Shown here piece by piece: positions 17,484-25,615 of a stretch of DNA of 64,000 bases. Within the stretch, counting starts at the first letter, position 1. Each line of letters starts with the position of its first letter. A program made the position numbers and the translations under genes. The notes under the pieces were generated by a model. The model searched no databases. It saw nothing but the letters and a program-made list of their open reading frames with translations, and was not told where the DNA came from. The stretch covers positions 62,001-126,000 of the forward strand of contig CAZNPA010000001.1 in the NCBI GenBank assembly GCA_964575095.1. The letters are read 5' to 3'. The DNA comes from CAZNPA01 sp964575095 (GTDB lineage Bacteria > Pseudomonadota > Alphaproteobacteria > Rickettsiales > SXRF01).

Positions 17484-18427
17484 TCGCTTTCCAGCAGGTT
17501 TTTGTTAAAGCAGCGCTGGTAATATTCAGCGACTGTGGCGCGCTCGCTGCTATCGCATTTATTGAAGAATGTATAGCGGAACGCCAAATCGACATCGCCG
17601 AAAATCTGCGCATTTTCCGCCCAGTGGATCACCGTGCGCGGCGACATCACCGTCGATACATCACCCTGGATCATGCCTTCGCGCGTGAGATTGGCCATGG
17701 CGATCATCGCTTTGAGATCATCTTTATGCTTGGCGCCCCATTCCTTGACCTTGGGCAGTACGACGCGCATTTCATCGTCTTCCGAAAGATAGTTGAGCGT
17801 GGTGACGATATTCCAGCGGTCCATCTGCCCCTGATTGATCGGCTGCGTGCCGTGATACATGCCGGTGGTATCGCCGAGGCCAACGGTATTGGCAGTGGCG
17901 AACAGGCGAAAATGCGGATGCGGCGTCAATATCTTCGACTGGTCGAGCAAGGTGAATTTCCCCTGCGCCTCAAGCACGCGCTGGATGACGAACATCACAT
18001 CCGGCCTCGCCGCGTCGTATTCGTCGAATACCAGCGCCACCGGCCGCGATATTGCCCACGGCAGGATGCCTTCCTTGAACTGCGTCACCTGCTTGCCTTC
18101 TTCAAGCGCGATGGTGTCGCGGCCGATGAGGTCGGTGCGGCTGATGTGACTGTCGAGGTTGATGCGCACGCACGGCCAGTTGAGCCGCGCCGCCACCTGC
18201 TCGATATGCGTTGATTTTCCGGTGCCGTGGTAGCCCTGCACCAGCACGCGCCGGTTATGGGCGAATCCGGCCACGATCGCCTTGGTGACTTCTGGGATGA
18301 AATGGTAATCGGGATCGGTTTCGGGGACGTGTTCGTTCTTTTTAAGAAACGTGGGAACCTGAAAACCGGTTTTGATGCCGAACAGCTTATCGGCCGATAC
18401 CATTTTTTCCGGGAGTTCGATATCCAT
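17480..18427 (-). CDS. cobS: Cobaltochelatase subunit CobS (AAA+ ATPase)
   Basis: 315 residues. MoxR-like AAA+ with Walker A VQGYHGTGKSTHIEQVAARL (~residues 62-82), Walker B VALVFDEYDAARPDVMF, and sensor region RLFATANTVGLGDTTG. It energises cobalt insertion with CobT. The ATG shares its A with the upstream gene's TAA (TAATG), so it is coupled to the 18427-18834 gene. Length and order match alphaproteobacterial CobS. Confidence 0.95.
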   Translation of the reverse strand: MDIELPEKMVSADKLFGIKTGFQVPTFLKKNEHVPETDPDYHFIPEVTKAIVAGFAHNRRVLVQGYHGTGKSTHIEQVAARLNWPCVRINLDSHISRTDLIGRDTIALEEGKQVTQFKEGILPWAISRPVALVFDEYDAARPDVMFVIQRVLEAQGKFTLLDQSKILTPHPHFRLFATANTVGLGDTTGMYHGTQPINQGQMDRWNIVTTLNYLSEDDEMRVVLPKVKEWGAKHKDDLKAMIAMANLTREGMIQGDVSTVMSPRTVIHWAENAQIFGDVDLAFRYTFFNKCDSSERATVAEYYQRCFNKNLLESD

Positions 18428-18834
18428 TATCTTGCTTTTTGCGCCGGAGCTGGTGTCGGGGCGGGGGCCGGTGTTGGAGCCACCGCAGCCGGTTTAGCGC
18501 CTCTGGATTTCCTGACATTTCCCATCTTAGCTTGCGCGGCGGCGCCTTGTTCCCTGCGGTTCATTTCCGTGCCGATTTTCTTTTGGTTGTCGCCGATGCA
18601 TTTCTTTTCCTGTGCGGCATCGTAGCTGAAATAATAATGGCAGGAGAGCTTGAGGTTATCGGCAGTGAATGTCGTTCCCACGGCGACGATGGCGGCGGCG
18701 AATTTCGGGTCGATCGCTTTCGCGGGAGCGCGGGGTTTAGCCGGGCGTGCGGCGTTGGTATCCTCTAAAAGGGACCAGAAAGAGCCGACGGCAACTACAG
18801 CGCATAAGATAACGAACAACAGGCGGCGATTCAT
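18427..18834 (-). CDS. Hypothetical single-anchor protein with Pro/Ala tail
   Basis: 135 residues, not recognised. The N-terminal hydrophobic segment (residues ~4-20, LLFVILCAVVAVGSF) is an uncleaved anchor or signal sequence, followed by an Ala/Pro/Lys linker, a small domain with two cysteines (LKLSCHYYFSYDAAQEKKC), and a repeated APTPAPAP tail. ATG 18834 is preceded by GGGAG. It overlaps cobS by one base, which is strong evidence that it is a real gene expressed with cobST. It is likely periplasmic. Confidence 0.72.
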   Translation of the reverse strand: MNRRLLFVILCAVVAVGSFWSLLEDTNAARPAKPRAPAKAIDPKFAAAIVAVGTTFTADNLKLSCHYYFSYDAAQEKKCIGDNQKKIGTEMNRREQGAAAQAKMGNVRKSRGAKPAAVAPTPAPAPTPAPAQKAR

Positions 18835-18904
18835 AAAAAACTCCCGGATGCAGGTTGCACAAGCAGCTCTTATCATACAACAATCTTCGGCCGGTGCAAT
18901 TCTT

Positions 18905-19453
18905 TCATTGATGGTTGATGTGCTGGGTCAACAGCAGATAGGCGACCGTGATTTCCTTGAACGTTTCTTCCGCCGCGCGGTCGCCCTTATTGGCGTCAGG
19001 GTGGAATTTTTTGACCAGAGTGCGGTAACGGGTTTTGAGCCCTGCCGGAGTGTAGGGATACTCCATATCCATCACCGCCAGCGCTTCGCGCAGCTTGGCG
19101 CTGAGCTGTGCGGGCGAGGCGGTTCTGGCCTTGGCGCTCTGGCGCATGAAGGCGTCGATGGCGTCCTGCAGACGGTCGTAATGCTGGTGCACCTGGCTTT
19201 CGCGGTTCCAGGTCGGGCGGTGGCCGGTTAAGGCGTCGCGCATGAAATGCTCGATCTGGTCGCGGTTCATGCCGGAAAAATAGTCCCATTGCTGGTTATA
19301 GGCGCGGATATGGTCGAGGCAGTACCATTGGTATTCGTGCAGCGACATTCTGGATTTTGGCGCTTTATAGGCGCCAGGCTCTATGCACCCAGGCGCCTGG
19401 CAATCGTGGGATGCATCTGCGGTGTCGTTGGCTTTTTGTTTTTTCTTTGGCAT
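18905..19453 (-). CDS. DnaJ-domain protein
   Basis: 182 residues. The J domain is C-terminal (~125-180) rather than N-terminal: YTPAGLKTRYRTLVKKFHPDANKGDRAAEETF contains the HPD loop that stimulates Hsp70 ATPase. The N-terminal part has CQAPGCIEPGAYKAPKS, a possible small metal site, then YQWYCLDHIRAYNQQWDYF. This architecture next to bolA and cobS is a recurrent alphaproteobacterial arrangement. Divergent from bolA, 25 bases apart. Its client is unknown. Confidence 0.9.
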   Translation of the reverse strand: MPKKKQKANDTADASHDCQAPGCIEPGAYKAPKSRMSLHEYQWYCLDHIRAYNQQWDYFSGMNRDQIEHFMRDALTGHRPTWNRESQVHQHYDRLQDAIDAFMRQSAKARTASPAQLSAKLREALAVMDMEYPYTPAGLKTRYRTLVKKFHPDANKGDRAAEETFKEITVAYLLLTQHINHQ

Positions 19454-19478
19454 AAGGCTGCATTATATCATATCCATA

Positions 19479-19760
19479 ATGAATATGAACCGCACAGAAC
19501 GCATCACGGCCGCTTTGAAGCAGAAATTCGAGCCCGGTTATTTTAAACTGGTGGACGAATCGTCGCGCCATGCCGAGCACATCGAAGGTTCGGACGGCAC
19601 CGAAACCCATTACCAACTCACCATCGAAACCGCTTATTTTACTGGCATGAGCAAAGTCAAGCGCCACCAGGCCATTTACGCGCTGCTCACCGAAGAATTC
19701 ACCGGTGGCCTGCACGCATTTTCAATTGAAGCCTACGCGCCGGGAGAGAGGAATAATTAA
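19479..19760 (+). CDS. bolA: BolA family protein
   Basis: 93 residues. The BolA fold is indicated by ERITAALKQKFEPGYFKLVDES, the HAEHIEGSDGTETHYQLTI beta hairpin and MSKVKRHQAIYALL before GLHAFSIEAYAP. BolA proteins pair with monothiol glutaredoxins in Fe-S/iron handling or act as regulators. ATG 19479 is taken since the longer frame overlaps the divergent DnaJ-like gene. It converges with parA, sharing 4 bases at the stops. Confidence 0.92.
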   Translation: MNMNRTERITAALKQKFEPGYFKLVDESSRHAEHIEGSDGTETHYQLTIETAYFTGMSKVKRHQAIYALLTEEFTGGLHAFSIEAYAPGERNN

Positions 19761-20440
19761 ACCAGCTCCAGCACTTTTTTACTGGTGGTAGTTTTTTCTT
19801 CGCTGGGATTTTCCGCTTTCTTGAATAAACCGAGCACTTCCTTGACCAGAGATTTAACTTCCTGCGCGGCGGGGCTGGAAGGATCAACTTCCGTTGCGGT
19901 GCGGCCTTCCATCAGCGACATGGCGAACAGCACGCGGCTGCCAAGCGTCGTTTCCAACAGTTCCGGCAGTTCGGGCGCGATCATCTGCGCCAGGCGCGAG
20001 TTGGCCGGCACGCGGTTCAAGAGCACGCGCACGGGGATTTTTTCGGCTTTGGCCAGCACATACGTGGCTTTGGTTGCCCAGAGATCGGTCGGGCTGGGCT
20101 GCACCGGGATGACGATGAAGTCGGCGGATCGGATCGCTGTGCGGGCTTCGGTCTCGGTATGCGGCGGGCTGTCGACGATAATGTAATCGTGTTCTTTGCG
20201 CAGGCGCGAGATTTCGCTTCCGACACGCCAGCCGGAAACGGTGCTGAAGGTAAGGCCGGTATAGCCTTCGCCGAAGCGTTTTTCGCGCAAGCCATGCCAA
20301 ACGGTGAGGCTTCCCTGCGGGTCGATATCGACCACGGCGACGCGGTTGCCGCGTTGGCTGAGCGCCACTGCCAGATGCGCTGCGACGGTTGTTTTTCCGG
20401 CGCCACCTTTTTGCTGTGCTATCGTGATGACTTTTGCCAT
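19757..20440 (-). CDS. parA: ParA family ATPase
   Basis: 227 residues. Deviant Walker A KGGAGKTTVAAHLAVAL at the N-terminus with the signature Lys, VVDIDPQGSLTVWHGLRE, and YIIVDSPPH as Walker B. The short form without an N-terminal HTH resembles orphan ParA/MinD-like positioning ATPases rather than chromosomal ParA with ParB; no parB is adjacent. ATG 20440 is preceded by GGGAGAG. The last residues are Lys/Glu-rich. It is divergent from the Sua5 gene. Confidence 0.9.
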   Translation of the reverse strand: MAKVITIAQQKGGAGKTTVAAHLAVALSQRGNRVAVVDIDPQGSLTVWHGLREKRFGEGYTGLTFSTVSGWRVGSEISRLRKEHDYIIVDSPPHTETEARTAIRSADFIVIPVQPSPTDLWATKATYVLAKAEKIPVRVLLNRVPANSRLAQMIAPELPELLETTLGSRVLFAMSLMEGRTATEVDPSSPAAQEVKSLVKEVLGLFKKAENPSEEKTTTSKKVLELV

Positions 20441-20492
20441 ACTCTCTCCCGTTGATTGAAACGATTTTAAAAACACATAAACGAAAATTGTG

Positions 20493-21446
20493 ATGCCTAC
20501 AACTAGATTTAGTAGTGAAATGAAAGATCGCCACCATATCGTGGAAGCGGCGGGGTTATTGCAGCGGGAGAAGCTGGCCGCGTTCCCGACGGAAACCGTG
20601 TACGGGCTTGGCGGGAATGCGCTTTCCGACCATGCGGTGGCATTGATTTACGAAACCAAAGGCCGCCCGAATTTCAATCCACTGATCGTGCATGTGCCGT
20701 CGCTCGAAGAGGCAAAACGCTACGCAATTTTTAATGACGAAGCGCAGCAATTGGCAAAAAATTTCTGGCCGGGGGCGCTGACGCTGGTATTGCCGCGCCG
20801 CAAGGATTGCGCGTTATCGTTATTGGTTAGCGCCGGATTGGACACCGTCGCCGTCCGCGTGCCCGCGCATCCTGTGGCGCAGGCGTTGCTGAAAGAAGCC
20901 GGGTTTCCCATCGCCGCGCCCAGCGCCAACAAATCCGGCCGCATCAGCCCGACCGAGGCGGCGCACGTGCGGGCAGAATTCGGCGATGCGCTCTATATAA
21001 TAGACGGTGGCGCCTGCGAAGTCGGCATTGAGTCGACGGTAGTGGACGTGAGCGAAGGTACGCCCGTCATTTTAAGGCCGGGGTCGATCACTAAAGAACA
21101 AATAGAAAAAATAATCGGCACTATTACGCTTGCTGGAAAAGAATCTTCTATTAAATCCCCCGGCATGATGGATCGCCATTACGCACCATCGAAACCGCTC
21201 AGGCTGGATGCAACCGATATTAAACCCGGCGAGGCGTTATTGGCTTTCGGTGCGGAGATACCGGGAGCGCAAATAGTCCAAAACCTAAGCCCCGCCGGCG
21301 ACTTGCGCGAAGCGGCGGCGAATTTATTTCGCATGTTGCGGTTATTGGATAGCAGCGATGCGAAGAGCATCGCCGTGATGCCGATACCCAAGGAGGGTTT
21401 GGGCGTGGCGCTTAATGACCGTCTCGGCCGGGCGGCGAAGATTTAG
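20493..21446 (+). CDS. Threonylcarbamoyl-AMP synthase, Sua5 type
   Basis: 317 residues. Makes L-threonylcarbamoyl-AMP from Thr, bicarbonate and ATP for t6A37 of ANN-decoding tRNAs. YrdC domain ~15-200: AAFPTETVYGLGGNA, KGRPNFNPLIVHV, FWPGALTLVLPR, VAVRVPAHPVAQALL and IAAPSANKSGRISPT. The linker SPGMMDRHYAPSKPL and ~100-residue C-terminal Sua5 domain distinguish it from short TsaC. ATG 20493 follows an overlapping GTG at 20490; either could be used. Its 3' end overlaps the next, opposing gene by 35 bases. Confidence 0.94.
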   Translation: MPTTRFSSEMKDRHHIVEAAGLLQREKLAAFPTETVYGLGGNALSDHAVALIYETKGRPNFNPLIVHVPSLEEAKRYAIFNDEAQQLAKNFWPGALTLVLPRRKDCALSLLVSAGLDTVAVRVPAHPVAQALLKEAGFPIAAPSANKSGRISPTEAAHVRAEFGDALYIIDGGACEVGIESTVVDVSEGTPVILRPGSITKEQIEKIIGTITLAGKESSIKSPGMMDRHYAPSKPLRLDATDIKPGEALLAFGAEIPGAQIVQNLSPAGDLREAAANLFRMLRLLDSSDAKSIAVMPIPKEGLGVALNDRLGRAAKI

Positions 21447-21948
21447 CCTTAGCCCGCCCGCTTTTTTCCCGCCAGGTAAAGGATGGCGGAGGGTTTTCAT
21501 CAAGGTGATTGTTTCCTGTCTCTTCTATTCTTTCAAGATAGCTAGCTATTCTGGCCTCAACTTCTAATTTTCTATCTTCCGGGATTTCAGGCTCTAATGC
21601 AGCGAGCGTGGTTCCTGCGTTGTTAATATTTATGCGTATACTTCGGATCATATTGGAAATATCGCACGGATGGCCGCTTGTAAGCGTTCCATAAGCATCT
21701 ATGGCTTCCCTGATGCCCGCGTTTTTGTGATCTGCGGATATTCCTCCGATCTTTTCTTCAAGAAAAGCTCGTATTTCGTTTTCCACTTCTTCTGTCTTAT
21801 CTTTCGGAGTCTGGGGTTCCAACACTGCCAGTGAGCAGCGAGCCTCGCCGATCAAGTAGCGTATTTTTATGACGGCGTCGACAGGATCGCATTCACCGGT
21901 TTTAAGTTTCTCATAATATTGGCTGGCTAATGCGATATAGTCGGTCAT
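21412..21948 (-). CDS. Hypothetical protein with two internal repeats
   Basis: 178 residues, soluble, not recognised. It contains an internal duplication: residues ~28-68 (IRYLIGEARCSLAVLEPQTP...EIRAFLEEKIG) match ~103-143 (IRSIRININNAGTTLAALEPEIPE...RIASYLERIEE), sharing IR, LA.LEP.(T/I)P.D, E.E..I..(F/Y)LE. Each repeat would form a helical hairpin. A basic, Ser/Pro-rich tail follows. Its 3' end overlaps the Sua5 gene for 35 bases on the other strand. Confidence 0.68.
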   Translation of the reverse strand: MTDYIALASQYYEKLKTGECDPVDAVIKIRYLIGEARCSLAVLEPQTPKDKTEEVENEIRAFLEEKIGGISADHKNAGIREAIDAYGTLTSGHPCDISNMIRSIRININNAGTTLAALEPEIPEDRKLEVEARIASYLERIEETGNNHLDENPPPSFTWREKSGRAKAKSSPPGRDGH

Positions 21949-21981
21949 GAGGTTACCGTCATGGGGTGGCGATACCGGAAA

Positions 21982-22608
21982 TCATGCGGCATTGGACGTA
22001 TCGGCGACTTTTAGTCCCACTTTGCCCAATTGTATCTTGCGATTGGGCAAGGATTGCAGCCAGACAGTCAGCCGTTCGACTTCATCGGAAAGAATCTGCG
22101 GGTTGCCGAAAGATTTAGAAATAAGGATGGCGCCCTGAATGCCGCTCATCAGCGAGATGGCGTATTTCCGTGCATCCTCGGTGTGTCCCAGCTGTGCGAG
22201 TTGCCTCTCGGCCCAGTTGACAAAGCCGGAAAATATTTCGGCTGCGGCTTTGGCGACGTTGTCGATGCTTACATCAGCGTCTTCGATGATGCGGCCGATG
22301 GGGCAGCCATATTTGGCATATTGATCGCGTTCATTACCGAACGATTTAACGGCTTCTACCAGTCGTTGACGCGGATCTTCAATGGCTTCTTCCAACAGGG
22401 CATAAGCGGCATCGAACTGTTGCTTGCGTTTTTCGACCACGGCCAGCGCCAGCTCTTCCTTGGCCTTGAAATAATAATAGACATTGCCGATGGGAATGTC
22501 GGCGTGCTTGGCGATGTCGGCGAGTGAGGTGGTGGCAAGGCCCTTGCGATGGAACAGGCTGGCGGCGGATTCGATCAGCCGCTCTCTTTTATTTTGGTTA
22601 TTCATCAT
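21982..22608 (-). CDS. TetR family transcriptional regulator
   Basis: 208 residues. The N-terminal HTH is standard: RLIESAASLFHRKGLATTSLADIAKHADIPIGNVYYYFKAKEEL. The C-terminal ligand domain (~60-200) has a TetR_C_6-like sequence (GCPIGRIIEDADVS, FVNWAERQLAQLGHTEDARKYAISLMSGIQGAILISKSF). Two adjacent ATGs (22608, 22605) are possible starts. The ligand and targets are unknown. Neighbours offer no obvious efflux partner. Confidence 0.9.
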   Translation of the reverse strand: MMNNQNKRERLIESAASLFHRKGLATTSLADIAKHADIPIGNVYYYFKAKEELALAVVEKRKQQFDAAYALLEEAIEDPRQRLVEAVKSFGNERDQYAKYGCPIGRIIEDADVSIDNVAKAAAEIFSGFVNWAERQLAQLGHTEDARKYAISLMSGIQGAILISKSFGNPQILSDEVERLTVWLQSLPNRKIQLGKVGLKVADTSNAA

Positions 22609-22681
22609 GCTGGCGGAGTATGTTAGTTGACTGATACAACCATTATTAACGATTATAACAATCTTTGCAAGCGAATGCGGA

Positions 22682-22755
22682 TGGCTGGGGGACTAGGGCT
22701 CGAACCTAGATTGGCGGAGTCAGAGTCCGCTGTCCTACCATTAGACGATCCCCCA
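22682..22755 (-). tRNA. tRNA-Gln (CTG)
   Basis: 74 bases including an encoded CCA. Acceptor TGGGGGA pairs with TCCCCCA, discriminator G. Anticodon stem GCGGA/TCCGC closes the loop CTCTGAC, giving anticodon CTG. T-arm TAGGTTCGAGCCCTA is intact. The 5' end is part of the left arm of the hairpin at 22752-22793. Confidence 0.95.
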
Positions 22756-22793
22756 ACGAGGGAAAGACTTTTACAGAGCTTTCCCTCGTTGGG
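22752..22793. repeat. 15-bp perfect inverted repeat overlapping the tRNA-Gln 5' end
   Basis: CCCAACGAGGGAAAG (22752-22766) and CTTTCCCTCGTTGGG (22779-22793) with a 12-base loop. It lies between the porin stop and tRNA-Gln on the minus strand; no T tract follows in either direction, so as a terminator it would be atypical. The left arm includes the first four bases of the tRNA gene. Confidence 0.8.
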
Positions 22794-22811
22794 CAATAGA
22801 AAATCTAGGTT

Positions 22812-24224
22812 TTAGAAATCAAATTGGGTGCGCAGCGCCCAGATGCGCGGATCGTCGTTGGCGATGACCGATGTCGTATCGGTATTGACCATGATGTAAT
22901 CGGCGATGACGGCGACGTTGGCGGTAGGATACCATTTAACGCCGAAGCTGGTGTTCTTCATCTCACCGCCGTTGATGCCTGCGCCCGCATCGTTGAGGTC
23001 GAGGTCGCTGTAGCGCGCCATGACCTGCAATGCGCCCCATTCGCCTTTGGAGGGGTTGAGCGGCCACATCGGCTTGACGCGGTCGAACTTGCCTGAGGAG
23101 GCGACGTAGTTGCGGCTTTCTCCGGTCAGGAAATATGACGCCTCGGCGTAGTAGCCGCGGAACGACGGATCAGTCATCCCGGCGCGGCGGTTGACGTCGG
23201 CGCGGACGTATTCGCCCTGCACCGATGCCGGGCCCCACACGGCGGCGGCTTCCAGGCCGGTCAGCTTGACGGTGTTTATGCCGGTGATCGATCCGGTATT
23301 GACCGCCAGCAGCGTATTGGACAGCTGCGTTTCCGGCCGTGAAGAGAAGGTCATCGCGTCGGTGGCGCTGTCGGGTATGCGATAGCTTCCGGCGATGCCG
23401 AAATGCAGCACTTTGGTCTTGTCGGCGATGGGCGCCCAGACCAAGCGGCCGGTCAGGTCGTGCGCCTCGTCGTTGGTGCTGTTGGTGCCGGCGCCGCTGC
23501 CGAAGCCGCCGATGGACGCGCTCCAGTTGCCGATCGGAGCGATCTCGCCGTAGCTGCTGAGGGCGACGCCGATGTTGCGGTCGGGCGAGAAGATGAAGGG
23601 GGAGGCGCGTTCGACGAAGCTGGTGAACAGGTCGCTGGTCAGCGTCTCAAGGCCGAACGGCTCCTTGAATTGGCCGACCATCAGCGTCGTCGGCTTGAAC
23701 CCCGTATATTCCACATAGACGTCGGTCATGGTGCCGGTGTTGCTGGTGGCGGAGGCGGCGAAATCGGTTTCGAGCTTGTAATTGAAATATTTGGCCATCG
23801 TGCCCGAGGCGTTGAGGCGGGCGCGGCGTATCGTCGTGCCGTCGGGGTAATCTCTGGTGTCGTCCTTGAACAGCCCGGCGTCAACCTGCGCGAAGCCGCC
23901 GACCCTGAAGCTGTATTCGCCGTCGGCCGTCTCGAATTTCGGCGCCGGCGACATGGTGATTTTGACGTCGTTGGCCGGAGGGAGCGGCGGCGTTTTTTCG
24001 ACTTTCGCCGTTTTAGCTTCCTTGGCGGTTTTTTGCGCCGCGGCGGCCTGGCCTTTGGCTTCCGCCAGTTCCTGTTTCAGCGAGCCGATCTGCCCCTGCA
24101 ATTTGTTCATCTGCTCCTGCATGGATTTCAGTTGCTGCATGACGGCGGCTTCGTCCATCGCCAGCGCCGGATTCGTAATAACAAATACGGAGAGTGCTAC
24201 ACTCATCATCAACGCTTTTTTCAT
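22812..24224 (-). CDS. Phosphate-selective porin O/P family protein
   Basis: 470 residues with a signal peptide (cleavage after PALA, ~22), a short N-terminal coiled coil (MQQLKSMQEQMNKLQGQIGSLKQ, ~29-60), a Pro/Lys linker and a beta barrel from ~95 ending in the C-terminal Phe of outer-membrane proteins (LRTQFDF). Family blocks include FRVGGFAQVDAGLF, RRARLNASGTMAKYFNYKLETDF and VGQFKEPFGLETLTS. OprP/OprO-type porins pass phosphate or pyrophosphate. It follows pstS on the same strand, which supports phosphate uptake. Confidence 0.92.
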   Translation of the reverse strand: MKKALMMSVALSVFVITNPALAMDEAAVMQQLKSMQEQMNKLQGQIGSLKQELAEAKGQAAAAQKTAKEAKTAKVEKTPPLPPANDVKITMSPAPKFETADGEYSFRVGGFAQVDAGLFKDDTRDYPDGTTIRRARLNASGTMAKYFNYKLETDFAASATSNTGTMTDVYVEYTGFKPTTLMVGQFKEPFGLETLTSDLFTSFVERASPFIFSPDRNIGVALSSYGEIAPIGNWSASIGGFGSGAGTNSTNDEAHDLTGRLVWAPIADKTKVLHFGIAGSYRIPDSATDAMTFSSRPETQLSNTLLAVNTGSITGINTVKLTGLEAAAVWGPASVQGEYVRADVNRRAGMTDPSFRGYYAEASYFLTGESRNYVASSGKFDRVKPMWPLNPSKGEWGALQVMARYSDLDLNDAGAGINGGEMKNTSFGVKWYPTANVAVIADYIMVNTDTTSVIANDDPRIWALRTQFDF

Positions 24225-24250
24225 AACTACTCCATAGTGAGGGGAGGTAT

Positions 24251-24280
24251 ATCTGCGGCCGGAGGATCCCGGCCGCAGAT
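24251..24280 (-). terminator. GC-rich hairpin between pstS and porin
   Basis: ATCTGCGGCCGG (24251-24262) and CCGGCCGCAGAT (24269-24280), 12 bp perfect, 6-base loop. It follows the pstS stop by 9 bases but has no T tract; it could be an attenuating or mRNA-stabilising hairpin that sets the ratio of PstS to porin. Confidence 0.6.
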
Positions 24281-24289
24281 CGAAGTCAT

Positions 24290-25324
24290 TTATTTCAATG
24301 CGGCCGCAGCGGCACGTGATTTATCCGCTTCCGCCTTGTGCAAAGGAACAAGGCCTTTGGCCACCATGTAGCCGTTGGCTCCCATGGCGGCTTCGCTGGT
24401 CATCTCGCGCGCGAACTCGGCCAGACCGGGAATTTTTCCCAGATGGTCGTTCTTGACGTAGATGAATAGCGTGCGCGAGAGTTTGTATTTACCGCTGGTG
24501 ATATTGGCTAAAGTTGCCTCCAGCCCATCTATCTTCATGGCCTGAATGCTGCCTTTGTTTTCTTCCATATAACTATAGCCGAAAATACCCAGCGCTGCGG
24601 GGTTGCTTTTGAGCTTCTGGACGATGACGTTGTCATCTTCCCCGGCGTCGATGAATTTCCCGTCTTCGCGCATGGTCTTGCAGGCTTTGCCGCGTTCCTT
24701 CTCATCGGCATAGGCGGCCTTGAATTCCGGCAGGTCTTTGCATACCGATTCCATGCCTAATTCGACAAACGCATCGCGCGTGCCGGAAGTGGGCGGCGGA
24801 CCATAGACTTCTATCGCTGCGTTTGGCAGTGCCGGGTTGACGTCCTTCCATGTCTTATTCGGGTTATCGACCAGTGCGCCGCCTTTGGGCACTTGTTTGC
24901 CGAGCGCCATGAACAGGTCCATGCGACTCAGGTTAAGGGGCGCGGAGGATTTGCTGGCGGCAACGACGATGCCGTCATAGCCGATCGCCAATTCGGTGAC
25001 GCCGGCAATGCCGTGGCTTTTGCAGCTTTCTTTTTCGCTGTCGGTCATCGGGCGCGAGGCGTCGTTGATGTCAGGCGTGTCGGCGCCGACGCCTTCGCAG
25101 AACAGTTTGAAACCGCCGCCGGTGCCGGTGGATTCGACGATCGGCGTCTTGAATTTTCCGCCCTGACCGAACTGCTCGGCGGCGGTGGTAGTGAAGGGGA
25201 ACACGGTGGATGACCCGACAACGCGGATCTGCTCGCGCGCTTCGGCGGCGTGAATGGATACCAGGGAGGTCGTGGCGGCGAAAACGATGGCGGGGAATAA
25301 TTTTCTGGCGGTGACGGTAAGCAT
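24290..25324 (-). CDS. pstS: Phosphate ABC transporter substrate-binding protein
   Basis: 344 residues with a signal peptide (cleavage after VSIHAAEA, ~29). Family blocks: IRVVGSSTVFPFTTTAAEQF, VESTGTGGGFKLFCEG with the phosphate-binding TGTGGG loop, DINDASRPMTDSE, YGPPPTSGTRDAFVELG, and NPAALGIFGYSYMEE. It delivers phosphate to PstCA, which are not in the window. AAGGAA lies before the ATG. A sequence with two TGAC words 10 bases apart sits just upstream, but it is not a regular Pho box. The gene heads a pair with the porin. Confidence 0.95.
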   Translation of the reverse strand: MLTVTARKLFPAIVFAATTSLVSIHAAEAREQIRVVGSSTVFPFTTTAAEQFGQGGKFKTPIVESTGTGGGFKLFCEGVGADTPDINDASRPMTDSEKESCKSHGIAGVTELAIGYDGIVVAASKSSAPLNLSRMDLFMALGKQVPKGGALVDNPNKTWKDVNPALPNAAIEVYGPPPTSGTRDAFVELGMESVCKDLPEFKAAYADEKERGKACKTMREDGKFIDAGEDDNVIVQKLKSNPAALGIFGYSYMEENKGSIQAMKIDGLEATLANITSGKYKLSRTLFIYVKNDHLGKIPGLAEFAREMTSEAAMGANGYMVAKGLVPLHKAEADKSRAAAAALK

Positions 25325-25612
25325 AGGAAATTCCTTTTTATAGGGTTGACGGACTGTGACAAGCCCCGCAAGAGGCCGGCCATCTCGTTTCGCTATTAGG
25401 GAATTAAGTCATATACCCCCCACCGGTATGATGGGCCGGGATCTGTATCAGGCGATTTCTGTAAAAGGACAGTTTCAGAAATACTCTCCTAAAAAAATTC
25501 GGCATCAGGCGCGCCTACATATAGAAAGATATCGCGGTGTGTCAAGCAGGGATATTCCAAAATATCCAGAGAAATCACTTGGATACCCACTGGGGGTATA
25601 GGGCGATTTTAT
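25325..25612. other. Intergenic region between tryptophanase end and pstS start
   Basis: About 290 bases without a credible gene; an 81-codon frame here has no family features. It carries a palindrome GGCGATTTTATCGCC immediately after the tryptophanase stop (near 25601-25616), which is a plausible terminator stem without a T tract, and a short repeat of GATATTCCAAAATATC type. The pstS promoter must lie here; TTGTCA and TATAAA on the minus strand are too close together to be convincing. Confidence 0.5.
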
Positions 25613-25615
25613 CGC

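Noticed and set aside
22682..22793. Integration (att) site at tRNA-Gln
   Set aside because: There is no direct repeat of the tRNA 3' end, no integrase and no foreign block nearby; the repeat is inverted and at the 5' end.
25344..25362. Pho box in front of pstS
   Set aside because: Two TGAC words exist, but 10 rather than 11 bases apart, and their position leaves too little room for a promoter before the start codon.
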